Shown here one piece after another: positions 17,590 through 25,818 of a stretch of DNA of 60,075 bases (within the stretch, counting starts at the first letter, position 1; the number at the start of each line of letters is the position of its first letter). Below the pieces are notes generated by a model that saw only the letters and a program-made list of their open reading frames with translations, did not search any database and was not told the DNA's origin. The position numbers were made by a program, and so were the translations under genes. The stretch is from an uncultured Aquimarina sp. GTDB taxonomy: Bacteria > Bacteroidota > Bacteroidia > Flavobacteriales > Flavobacteriaceae. The stretch spans positions 1 through 60,075 of the forward strand of contig CANLCT010000024.1 of assembly GCA_947489195.1 (NCBI GenBank), read 5' to 3'.

Positions 17590-19326
17590 TTAAATTTTTG
17601 CCTGATAGGTATATAAATCAAAATAGCGACCTTGTTTGGCAATAAGTTGATCATGATTTCCTTGTTCGGCAATATGACCGTGCTCGATAACTAAAATCTG
17701 ATCAGCTTTTTTAATAGTGCTTAATCGGTGGGCAATAACTAATGTGGTACGACCGTCCATTAGGTTTTCTAAACTTTTTTGAATTAAAGCTTCACTTTCG
17801 GTATCTAAATTTGAAGTAGCTTCGTCTAAAATTAAAATTTTAGGATTAGCTAAAATAGCACGTGCAATCGCAATGCGTTGGCGTTGTCCGCCAGATAGTT
17901 TTACACCACGTTCTCCGATAAGTGTTTCTAAACCATCTTCAAAACGATCGGTAAATTCATTTACATATGCGGCTTTAATGGCTTCTTGAATTTCTTTTTC
18001 TTTGGCATCGGGTTTAGCAAACAAGATATTTTCTCTAATTGTACCTTCAAATAAAAACTCATCTTGTAAAACCACACCTAAATTTTTTCGGTATGAACTT
18101 AAAATGGCTTTACTTAAATCAGTACCATCAATGGTAACTTCTCCGCTTGACGGGTTTAAAAAAGAGGCTGCTAAACCCGCAATAGTAGATTTGCCAGATC
18201 CCGAACTGCCTACCAAAGCGGTTACGCTTCCTTTTTGAGCTGAGAATGAAATATTATGGAGTACTTCTTTTTTTTCTTCATAAGCAAATGAAACCTTGTT
18301 GAATTTAATATCTCCATTAATAGTATTTAATTCAATGGAACGGCCAGGAAGATCATCTTCGGCAGTCATGTTCATTAATTCTTCGGTGCGATCTAAACCA
18401 GCTAAGGCTTCGGTTATTTGACTTCCAATATTGCTCATTTGAATAATCGGGGCTACCATAAAACCAAGCAATAGTGTAAAGGATAAAAAATCACCAGTGG
18501 TTAAATCACCATCAATAATAGCGTTACCACTAAATCCCATAATACCTGTGGTTGCAATACCAAGTAAAAAAGTAGCCGAACTACTCATAAAGGCAGTTGC
18601 CGTTAAACTACGTTTCACATTATCAAAAATGCGGTGTGCTCCTTTTTCAAAAGTTGTGTTTTCTTGGTCTTCGGCATTAAAACCTTTAATAACTCGAACA
18701 CCTGCTAATGTTTCGGTAAGTCTGCCTTTAACTTCAGCATTAATTTTGGCTCTATTTTTAAAAATAGGTCTAATATATTTAAAGGCTTTTAAAGCAATGA
18801 TTCCAAAAATTGAAATGGGAACAAGTACAAAAAGAGTTAACGGCACACTAATTCGCAATAAAAGAATCAATGAAATTATAGCGGTAAATGATCCGCCAAT
18901 TAATTGTACTAAACCTGTTCCAATTAAATTACGAACTCCTTCGACATCACTCATAATACGTGATACTAATCCTCCAGATTTTTGATTGTCAAAAAATGAA
19001 ATAGGTAATGAAAGCACCTTTTTTTGTACCTGTATACGGAGCTCAGAAATTAAAAATTGGGCTTGAACACTTAAAATACGAGTGAGTAAAAAGGACATAC
19101 TTGCTTGAATAATAATAGCTGTAATAACAACTATAACTAACCATTTAAGCATTTCTTTATCTTTGTTAGCAATAACATCGTCAATTAGATACTTACTTGC
19201 CATAGGTAGTACTAAACCAGCCAATCTACTTAAAACAATTAAAAATAAACCTATAAATACCAGCTTTCGACGTGGCCAAATAATGGTTTTAAATGCGGTA
19301 CGGAGGTTTACTTTCTGTTTTTTCAT
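17590..19326 (-). CDS. ABC transporter, fused permease and ATPase (MsbA-type exporter)
   Basis: 578 residues. A six-helix type I exporter domain (~20-310) is fused to a nucleotide-binding domain with Walker A GSSGSGKST, Q-loop LGVVLQDEFLFEGT, signature LSGGQRQRIAIARAI, Walker B ILILDEATS and H-loop IAHRLST. It should work as a homodimer, moving lipid or hydrophobic compounds outward; MsbA-like lipid A flipping is the commonest role, but the substrate is not decided by sequence. Its ATG overlaps the stop of the epimerase gene by 4 nt (ATGA), so the two are translationally coupled. Confidence 0.92.
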   Translation of the reverse strand: MKKQKVNLRTAFKTIIWPRRKLVFIGLFLIVLSRLAGLVLPMASKYLIDDVIANKDKEMLKWLVIVVITAIIIQASMSFLLTRILSVQAQFLISELRIQVQKKVLSLPISFFDNQKSGGLVSRIMSDVEGVRNLIGTGLVQLIGGSFTAIISLILLLRISVPLTLFVLVPISIFGIIALKAFKYIRPIFKNRAKINAEVKGRLTETLAGVRVIKGFNAEDQENTTFEKGAHRIFDNVKRSLTATAFMSSSATFLLGIATTGIMGFSGNAIIDGDLTTGDFLSFTLLLGFMVAPIIQMSNIGSQITEALAGLDRTEELMNMTAEDDLPGRSIELNTINGDIKFNKVSFAYEEKKEVLHNISFSAQKGSVTALVGSSGSGKSTIAGLAASFLNPSSGEVTIDGTDLSKAILSSYRKNLGVVLQDEFLFEGTIRENILFAKPDAKEKEIQEAIKAAYVNEFTDRFEDGLETLIGERGVKLSGGQRQRIAIARAILANPKILILDEATSNLDTESEALIQKSLENLMDGRTTLVIAHRLSTIKKADQILVIEHGHIAEQGNHDQLIAKQGRYFDLYTYQAKI

Positions 19327-20192
19327 GCAATGTCGATTTGATAAGCTACATTAAAGGTTTCATTTGGTGATAAAGACTTACTTCCATCTTTTGAAAATAA
19401 ATCTTGATTAGTATTCATATGATCAGCATGTCCAATCCAAGGTTCGATACATACAAATGGTGCTTTGGGAGCGGCCCATATTCCTAAAAAAGGAAAATCT
19501 TTAAAAGTTAGGCTCAGTAATTTTATGGAACCTTTAAACAACGAGATTTGCTTGGACGTTAAATTTTTAAATATCAAAGCATCGTTTTTAAATAAATCTT
19601 TATTTAATTGAAGTGCATCAGTTTTATTGAGAACAATTTCAGTTTCACCATTTAAAAGTCCTTCTTCATTTAAAAAATGCCTTTCGGCAGTTTCTGTTTT
19701 TTCAAATTGTAATGAATAATCATTGTAATTGGTGTCTTTATCTAAAACACAATTAAAAGCAGGATGCCCACCAATAGAAAATGGCATATTTTTTTGTCCA
19801 TTATTGGTAATACTGTGTTTAATGTTTAGTGTGTTTTCACTTATAGTATAGGTAACAACTAATGAAAAATCAAAAGGATAAACGTCAAGTGTTGCTTTGT
19901 TAGCGTGTAATGTGCATTGAATATTGTTTTGATCTAATTGTATAATTTTCCAATCATTACTACGGCGAGCAAATCCATGTCTATTCAGTTGGTAAGCTAC
20001 TCCATTAAAAATGTGAGTATTGTCTTTTAGTCCCCCAACAATAGGGAATAAAATAGGTGCTTGACCACTCCAAAAAGTTGTATCGCCTTTCCAAAGTAAT
20101 TCGGTGTTTGTTTTTTTATTGAATAAACTATTTAATTCTGCCCCAGTAGTTTTAATTGCAATTTTTAGGTGTTCGTTTTCTATGCTGATCAT
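19323..20192 (-). CDS. Aldose 1-epimerase family protein
   Basis: 289 residues with the galactose-mutarotase-like beta-sandwich: NTELLWKGDTTFWSGQAPILFPIVGGLKD near the N-terminus, the catalytic-type histidine in FSIGGHPAFNC (~135), HGFARRSNDW (~80) and ICIEPWIGHADH-like VCIEPWIGHADH (~255). This matches the YeaD-like/LacX subfamily that interconverts the anomers of hexoses or hexose phosphates. It is the first gene of a two-gene unit with the ABC exporter; a functional link between the two is not obvious. Confidence 0.88.
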   Translation of the reverse strand: MISIENEHLKIAIKTTGAELNSLFNKKTNTELLWKGDTTFWSGQAPILFPIVGGLKDNTHIFNGVAYQLNRHGFARRSNDWKIIQLDQNNIQCTLHANKATLDVYPFDFSLVVTYTISENTLNIKHSITNNGQKNMPFSIGGHPAFNCVLDKDTNYNDYSLQFEKTETAERHFLNEEGLLNGETEIVLNKTDALQLNKDLFKNDALIFKNLTSKQISLFKGSIKLLSLTFKDFPFLGIWAAPKAPFVCIEPWIGHADHMNTNQDLFSKDGSKSLSPNETFNVAYQIDIA

Positions 20193-20323
20193 CCTTTAAT
20201 CGTTGTAAGTTTTGGTAGTACTTTAAGAGTTAATTGTAGAAATAAATTTATACATTTTTTTAGAATCAGTTCGAAAAGAAGTTATAAAATAACAATAGGA
20301 TATTAACAAATTAGTTGTGCTAT

Positions 20324-20365
20324 ATCAGGCATCAGGCATCAGGCATCAGGCATCAGGCATCAGAC
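20324..20365. repeat. Heptanucleotide tandem repeat (ATCAGGC)
   Basis: Five perfect copies and a sixth with one substitution, ending 2 nt before the stop codon (minus strand) of the helicase gene. Such a short tandem repeat is prone to slippage and may vary between strains. It lies outside the reading frame. Confidence 0.95.
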
Positions 20366-20367
20366 AT

Positions 20368-21726
20368 CTATTTCTTTTTATTTCTGAGATTGTAATTTTT
20401 ATCTCCCTTAGTTTTAGGTTTTTTATATTTTTTAGCGATTTCTCTGCGGTACGATCCACCTTGATTGACTTTGCTATTTTTTTCACTTTTTTCATGAAAA
20501 GCAGGTCCGCGTTCTTCAGCTTCTTGATTTTTACGTCTTTTGGTCGTGTCAATTTCTACCACTTTTGGTCGTTCTTCGGGAGTAAGTTCCGTAGAAATTT
20601 CAACTTGATCAGGTAAATTGAGTATTTCAATCTTAATTTTCATTAAGGTTTCAATTTTTTCTAAATAATCTAGCTCCTTAGGAGTGGTCATTAAAATAGC
20701 ACTTCCCTTTTTTTCAGCACGACCGGTTCGGCCAATACGATGGATATAATTTTCAGGATAATCGGGAGTATCTAAACTAACTACCTGCGATACACTATCG
20801 ATGTCAATACCACGGGCCATTACATCTGTTGCAATAAGGATTCGATTATCACCTTCTTCAAATTGGCGAATACTACGTAAACGGTAATTTTGAGTTTTGT
20901 TGGAGTGAATTACACAAGATTCTCCAGCAAAGTTTTCTTCTAAAAAATCATAGATGCGATCGGCCATACGTTTATTCCGGGCAAAAATGATGGTTTTATG
21001 AAAGGTTTCATAATCATCCAATAAACGACTTAATAAATTAAGTTTGGTGTAAAAATTAGGAACATTATAACGTGTTTGTGTTATGTTTTCTAAAGGAGTT
21101 CCACTTACAGCTACCGAAATTGTTGTTGGGTTTACAAAAGAATCATCAATAATTTTGGTAACCTTATCGGTCATTGTAGCCGAAAAAAGAATGCCTTGGC
21201 GTTGACGAGGAAGTAATTCAATGATATTTTCGATCTGAAATTTAAAACCTAAATCCAACATTACATCTACCTCATCAATAACTACTTTTTGGATCGATTT
21301 TAGGGCAATGGCTCTGGCTAAAGCTAAATCATATAAGCGTCCGGGAGTAGCCACAATAATATCAGCACCTTCGGCAACAGCCTTTTTTTGAGTGTTGATA
21401 TTTGTGCCTCCATAAATACCAAGAATACGATTGTTTATGTAAGCGCTCAATTTTTCTAGTTCGCCAACTACCTGAACAACTAATTCACGTGTGGGGACTA
21501 AAATAAGTACTCTTGGATTCAGTTGTTTACTAAAAGGCAATACCCTTAAAATAGGTAATAAGTAAGCTAGCGTTTTACCCGTTCCGGTTTGAGCAATACC
21601 TACCATATCCTTACCAGACATAATTACTGGAAATGATTGTGCTTGTATTGGAGTGGGAGTGTCAAAGCCTAAGTCAGTTAAGGCATTTGTGAGGGGGGTA
21701 TTTAGGTTAAGATCGGTAAACTTCAC
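20368..21726 (-). CDS. DEAD-box-family RNA helicase (RhlE-like) with a DEVD motif II
   Basis: 452 residues with all helicase motifs: Q motif FDTPTPIQAQ, motif I AQTGTGKT (45-52), Ia PTREL, Ib TPGR, motif III SAT in ILFSATMT, and motif VI HRIGRTGRAEKKG. Motif II reads DEVD (151-154) where DEAD is usual; the acidic residues needed for Mg-ATP are kept, so activity is likely. The C-terminal ~75 residues are a basic, low-complexity RNA-binding tail ending KKK. It probably remodels RNA duplexes in ribosome assembly or decay. A TACCTTTG -7 box lies on the minus strand at 21745-21752, only ~20 nt before the ATG, giving a very short leader. Confidence 0.9.
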   Translation of the reverse strand: MKFTDLNLNTPLTNALTDLGFDTPTPIQAQSFPVIMSGKDMVGIAQTGTGKTLAYLLPILRVLPFSKQLNPRVLILVPTRELVVQVVGELEKLSAYINNRILGIYGGTNINTQKKAVAEGADIIVATPGRLYDLALARAIALKSIQKVVIDEVDVMLDLGFKFQIENIIELLPRQRQGILFSATMTDKVTKIIDDSFVNPTTISVAVSGTPLENITQTRYNVPNFYTKLNLLSRLLDDYETFHKTIIFARNKRMADRIYDFLEENFAGESCVIHSNKTQNYRLRSIRQFEEGDNRILIATDVMARGIDIDSVSQVVSLDTPDYPENYIHRIGRTGRAEKKGSAILMTTPKELDYLEKIETLMKIKIEILNLPDQVEISTELTPEERPKVVEIDTTKRRKNQEAEERGPAFHEKSEKNSKVNQGGSYRREIAKKYKKPKTKGDKNYNLRNKKK

Positions 21727-21945
21727 AGTATAAAAAATTTAGAGCAAAGGTACGTTTTTTGTACAGAGGTTTAAAGCTTTGTTACTTGGTGTTTGTAAAT
21801 GAATAAAAAGTGCGTTATGATAGATGCATTTTAATTTTCAGAATTGATAAAGTCAGTTAAAATCTTTATGCTTTTAGCCTTAAGCTTTAGTTAAAGAACT
21901 CAACTAAAAAACTATATTTGTAAACTAAACCGAAGAGCTTTTTTA

Positions 21946-23241
21946 GTGCGTATTACCCAAACATTTACTATTGATATTATTAAGAGTATAAAGTCTCAAT
22001 TATTACATTGGGCGCAGCAGTTTGATGAAGTAGTTTGGTTAGATTCTAACGGGCATCATCAAAAGTATGGAAATTATGATGCATTACTTGCTGTTGAGGC
22101 TTTTACAAGCATTAAAACGGATTTTGTAAATGCTTTTAAAAAACTAAATGAATATCAGCAAGAAACCAATGATTGGATATTTGGGTATTTAACTTATGAT
22201 GTAAAAAATGCTACAGAAAATTTAATTTCTCAAAACAGTGATGGTTTAGCTTTTGCTGATATGTCTTTTTTTCAGCCAAAAAAGATCATTATATTAAAAG
22301 GGAACACACTTGAATTTCATTATTTGCGAATGGTAGATGATGAAATTGACTGGGATTTTAATGAAATTTTAAAAATTACCACAGAAAAGCAAAAGGCTTC
22401 AAAAGCAAAAAGGGTTAAAATACGAGTAAAGCTTACTCATGATCAATACCGAGAAAGAGTAGGGAAAATGAAGCAGCATATTATTCGAGGAGATATTTAT
22501 GAAGCTAATTTTTGTCAGGAATTTTTTGCAGAAGAAACGATTATTGATCCGTTGGTTACTTATGAAGCACTAAATGATATTTCTCATGCTCCATTTGCCG
22601 CTTTTATGAAGCTTGAAGATCAGTATGCTTTATGTGCCTCACCAGAGCGTTATATATTAAAAAAAGGTAAACAATTAATATCGCAACCAATAAAAGGTAC
22701 CGCTAAGCGTTCCTCAGATAGTATCAAAGATGCTTTGTTGGTTAAAGAATTGAAGGAAAGTGAAAAAGAACGTGCCGAAAATATAATGATTGTGGATTTA
22801 GTGCGTAATGACTTGTCTAAAACAGCCGAAAAGGGGAGTGTACACGTACCAGAATTATGCGAAGTTTATTCGTTTTCGCAAGTGCATCAAATGATTTCAA
22901 CAATAAAAAGTACAATGAGAGCAGAATGTACCCCAGTGGATGCTTTACGTACTACATTCCCTATGGGTAGTATGACAGGAGCGCCCAAGGTTTCGGCAAT
23001 GCAAATTATCGAAAATTTAGAAGTAACTAAGCGGGGTTTATATAGTGGAAGTATAGGCTATTTTACACCTAATGGAGATTTTGATTTTAATGTAGTTATT
23101 AGAAGTATTTTGTATAATGAACAAAAAAAATATATTTCCTATTCTGTAGGAAGTGCCATTACAGCCAAATCAGATATTGATGCAGAATATGAAGAATGTT
23201 TACTAAAGGCGAAAGCCATGCGACACGTGTTAGAGAAATAA
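21946..23241 (+). CDS. pabB: Aminodeoxychorismate synthase component I (anthranilate synthase I-like)
   Basis: 431 residues from a GTG start; no better ATG exists and the N-terminus DEVVWLDSN fits the family. The chorismate-binding domain is complete: IRGDIYEANFCQEF, ISQPIKGTAKRSSD, ENIMIVDLVRNDLSK, FPMGSMTGAPKVSAMQIIE and YSGSIGYFTPNGDFDFNVVIR. It converts chorismate and ammonia to 4-amino-4-deoxychorismate for folate. The glutamine-tryptophan differences from TrpE favour PabB, and no trp genes are near. A TATATTTG -7 box lies at 21913-21920. It heads a run of co-directional genes, with 24 nt to the next. Confidence 0.85.
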   Translation: MRITQTFTIDIIKSIKSQLLHWAQQFDEVVWLDSNGHHQKYGNYDALLAVEAFTSIKTDFVNAFKKLNEYQQETNDWIFGYLTYDVKNATENLISQNSDGLAFADMSFFQPKKIIILKGNTLEFHYLRMVDDEIDWDFNEILKITTEKQKASKAKRVKIRVKLTHDQYRERVGKMKQHIIRGDIYEANFCQEFFAEETIIDPLVTYEALNDISHAPFAAFMKLEDQYALCASPERYILKKGKQLISQPIKGTAKRSSDSIKDALLVKELKESEKERAENIMIVDLVRNDLSKTAEKGSVHVPELCEVYSFSQVHQMISTIKSTMRAECTPVDALRTTFPMGSMTGAPKVSAMQIIENLEVTKRGLYSGSIGYFTPNGDFDFNVVIRSILYNEQKKYISYSVGSAITAKSDIDAEYEECLLKAKAMRHVLEK

Positions 23242-23265
23242 AAAAAGTATAATTAGATTTAAGCA

Positions 23266-23877
23266 ATGATTACACAAATAAAGGATTTGATAGATTCATT
23301 ATCAGTAAATTCAATTTCAGAAGAAAGAAAACAGTTATTACAGACCTTATCCAAATATATACAAGGAAAAATAACAGATAGTAAAGAAATTAGGTTGAAT
23401 TTTATATGTACACATAATTCACGTCGTAGTCATTTATCACAAGTATGGGCTCAAGCTATGGCACATTATTACAATATTGATAATGTGTTTTGCTATTCTG
23501 GTGGAACCGAAGCAACAGCAATGTTTCATATGGCAGCAAAAACTTTAGTTAATCAAGGTTTTATGATTACTCAAATTACCGAAGGTACAAACCCAGTACA
23601 GAGTATTAAATATAACAATGACAAGCATCCAATTATAGGTTTTTCAAAAACTTTTGACGATGCTTTTAATCCTCAATCTGGTTTTGCAGCTGTAATGACT
23701 TGTTCAAGTGCCGATAAAGGTTGTCCTTTTATTGCTGGAGCAGAAAAAAGAATTCCTATGACGTTCGAAGACCCTAAGGCTTTTGATAATACCCCACAAC
23801 AAGCTGAAAAGTATGAAGAGCGTAGTATACAAATTGCTACAGAATTAAAATATGTATTTAGCCTTCTGAAAAAATGA
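23266..23877 (+). CDS. Low-molecular-weight phosphatase / arsenate reductase-like protein
   Basis: 203 residues. The P-loop is CTHNSRRSHLSQ (catalytic Cys ~48, CX5R with Arg), and the second half keeps two cysteines in MTCSSADKGCPFIAGA followed by MTFEDPKAFDNTP, the layout of thioredoxin-coupled ArsC (Cys-Cys relay). It may reduce arsenate using thioredoxin, or be a tyrosine phosphatase derived from that family, as many flavobacterial homologues are annotated. A thioredoxin-like gene follows 100 nt downstream, which suits the former. No arsenite pump or ArsR regulator is present in the window. Confidence 0.8.
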   Translation: MITQIKDLIDSLSVNSISEERKQLLQTLSKYIQGKITDSKEIRLNFICTHNSRRSHLSQVWAQAMAHYYNIDNVFCYSGGTEATAMFHMAAKTLVNQGFMITQITEGTNPVQSIKYNNDKHPIIGFSKTFDDAFNPQSGFAAVMTCSSADKGCPFIAGAEKRIPMTFEDPKAFDNTPQQAEKYEERSIQIATELKYVFSLLKK

Positions 23878-23977
23878 ATTAAGAATCAATAAAATTTCTG
23901 AAAGAAAACAACGTTAATATATTTAAAATCATTTGCTATTACTATACGTTTAGTGAGTGATGCCTACTTATTAACTT

Positions 23978-24415
23978 ATGAAAAAGACATTTTTACTACT
24001 ATTATTTTTGTTTAGCTTTACTTTTAGTTTTGCTCAAAAGTGGCTGACTGATTTGGAACAAGCAAAAAAAATAGCGGCACAAGAAAATAAAAAAATTATA
24101 ATGGTTTTTATGGGTTCCGATTGGTGTCCGCCTTGTAAAAGGTTGAATTCGAATATTTTAAATTCAAAAGAGTTTAAAGCACATGCCGATCGTAATTATG
24201 TTATGGTAAAAGTGGACTTTCCTAAAAAAGAAGCAAACCAATTGTCGGAAAATCAAGTAGCATATAACCAAATATTAACAAAAAAGTATAACCCATCCAG
24301 AAAGCTGCCACGTATAATAGTAATGGATAAGGAGGCAGAGGTATTAGGAATAGCGGGATATAAACGGATGAAGCCTATGCAGTATATTAAATTATTATCT
24401 TCGTTCCAAGGTTAG
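23978..24415 (+). CDS. Exported thioredoxin-family protein
   Basis: 145 residues with a signal peptide (MKKTFLLLLFLFSFTFSFAQ) and a thioredoxin fold of the DsbD-gamma/thioredoxin_7 type; the active site is WCPPCK in GSDWCPPCKRLN. The cis-proline segment is KLPRIIVMD. It probably transfers electrons or isomerises disulfides in the periplasm. dsbD is two genes downstream and may supply its reducing equivalents. Confidence 0.85.
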   Translation: MKKTFLLLLFLFSFTFSFAQKWLTDLEQAKKIAAQENKKIIMVFMGSDWCPPCKRLNSNILNSKEFKAHADRNYVMVKVDFPKKEANQLSENQVAYNQILTKKYNPSRKLPRIIVMDKEAEVLGIAGYKRMKPMQYIKLLSSFQG

Positions 24416-24450
24416 TATTTGGTTAGTGATCTTAGTATATTTGAGCTGTT

Positions 24451-25770
24451 ATGCTCGATCAATTTATATTACATTTTAATACTCATTTTGAGGAACAATC
24501 TAAAAACACTATTGGAGTAGCCATTAGTGGAGGGGTTGATAGTGTAGTATTGGCATTTTTGCTTAAACAATCGGGAGTTGATATTGCTTTGTTACACTGT
24601 AATTTTTTGTTAAGAGGAATTGCAAGTAATGGAGATCAGGCTTTTGTTAAACGTTTAGCCGATCAATGGAACGTACCTTTTATAACTACTGAATTTAATA
24701 CTTTTGCTTACGCGGAAGTACAGAAAACTTCAATTCAAATAGCGGCAAGAACGTTGCGATATCAATGGTTTAAAAAAATGGCAAAATTGTATCATTTAGG
24801 CAGTATAGCCACGGCGCATCATGCCGATGATAATTTAGAAACTTTTTTAATTAATCTTTCTCGAGGCACTGGTTTAGAGGGGTTAACAGGTATACCCGAA
24901 AAAAACAATCAATTTATACGCCCGCTATTGCCATTTTCAAAAAATGAATTGGTGGCTTTTGCAAAACAAGAAAATTTGCATTGGAGAGAGGATTCAAGTA
25001 ATTCGGATACTAAATATTTAAGAAATCAATTACGACATTTAGTGATTCCGAATTTTAAAAACACGAATCCGAACTTGCTTTCCAATGTAACGCAGACTAT
25101 AGATTATTTAAAACAAAGTCAAGCTTTGATAGCTGCTTATGTCAATGAATTGAAAGCTAATGTATTTTCTAAAGATGAAGTGACAGGAGAGATAAAAATA
25201 GATATAACTATTTTATTAAACGAAGCTCAATTAGATTTGGTCTTATTTGAGTTGTTAAAAGAATATAAATTTACTGCTTGGATTGATATTAAAAATTTAC
25301 TCAATAGCCAATCGGGATCAAAAGTATTTTCTAAAACACATGTTTTGTTAAAAAACAGAGATCATTTACTATTGTATGAAGTAAAGAATGATAATGAAAT
25401 TCTTGAAAAGTATTATTTAAATAAATTGGGCGATCAATTGAATACTTCTTACGGTAGCTTTTTAGTAAAAGAGACGGTATTAAATCAAAATTTTGAAGAC
25501 AGTATTGAAGTGGATGCGGCAAAAATTAAGTTCCCTTTAGTTGTAAGAAAAAGACAAGAAGGCGACTATTTTTATCCATCGGGCATGCAGGGTAAAAAAA
25601 AATTAAATAAATATTTTAAAGATGAAAAGCTGTCTATTTTTGAAAAAGATCAAGTTTGGTTATTATGTTCTGAAAATGAAATAGTTTGGGTAGTGGGTAA
25701 AAGAGCAGATAGGCGTTTTGCAGTTTCTGAATCAACTCAGAACAAAATAATATTGGCATTTAAAAGGTGA
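24451..25770 (+). CDS. tilS: tRNA(Ile)-lysidine synthase
   Basis: 439 residues. The PP-loop ATP pyrophosphatase motif SGGVDS (in GVAISGGVDSVVLAF, ~25-30), the HHADDNLETFLINL segment and RNQLRHLVIPNF are diagnostic, and the C-terminal domain contains the conserved FYPSGMQGKKKLNKYFKDEK region and VWVVGKRADRRF. It modifies C34 of the CAU-anticodon tRNA(Ile) to lysidine, so it is essential for AUA decoding. A TATATTTG -7 box at 24436-24443 lies only 8 nt before the ATG, which would make a nearly leaderless transcript in addition to read-through. Confidence 0.95.
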   Translation: MLDQFILHFNTHFEEQSKNTIGVAISGGVDSVVLAFLLKQSGVDIALLHCNFLLRGIASNGDQAFVKRLADQWNVPFITTEFNTFAYAEVQKTSIQIAARTLRYQWFKKMAKLYHLGSIATAHHADDNLETFLINLSRGTGLEGLTGIPEKNNQFIRPLLPFSKNELVAFAKQENLHWREDSSNSDTKYLRNQLRHLVIPNFKNTNPNLLSNVTQTIDYLKQSQALIAAYVNELKANVFSKDEVTGEIKIDITILLNEAQLDLVLFELLKEYKFTAWIDIKNLLNSQSGSKVFSKTHVLLKNRDHLLLYEVKNDNEILEKYYLNKLGDQLNTSYGSFLVKETVLNQNFEDSIEVDAAKIKFPLVVRKRQEGDYFYPSGMQGKKKLNKYFKDEKLSIFEKDQVWLLCSENEIVWVVGKRADRRFAVSESTQNKIILAFKR

Positions 25771-25818
25771 TTTTTGAATGATAAAAATGTCAATTAATAC
25801 AATTTAATAGTGTAATAA

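Noticed and set aside
21941..21950. Frameshifted or missing pabB start
   Set aside because: A GTG at 21946 gives a normal family N-terminus, so no disruption is needed.
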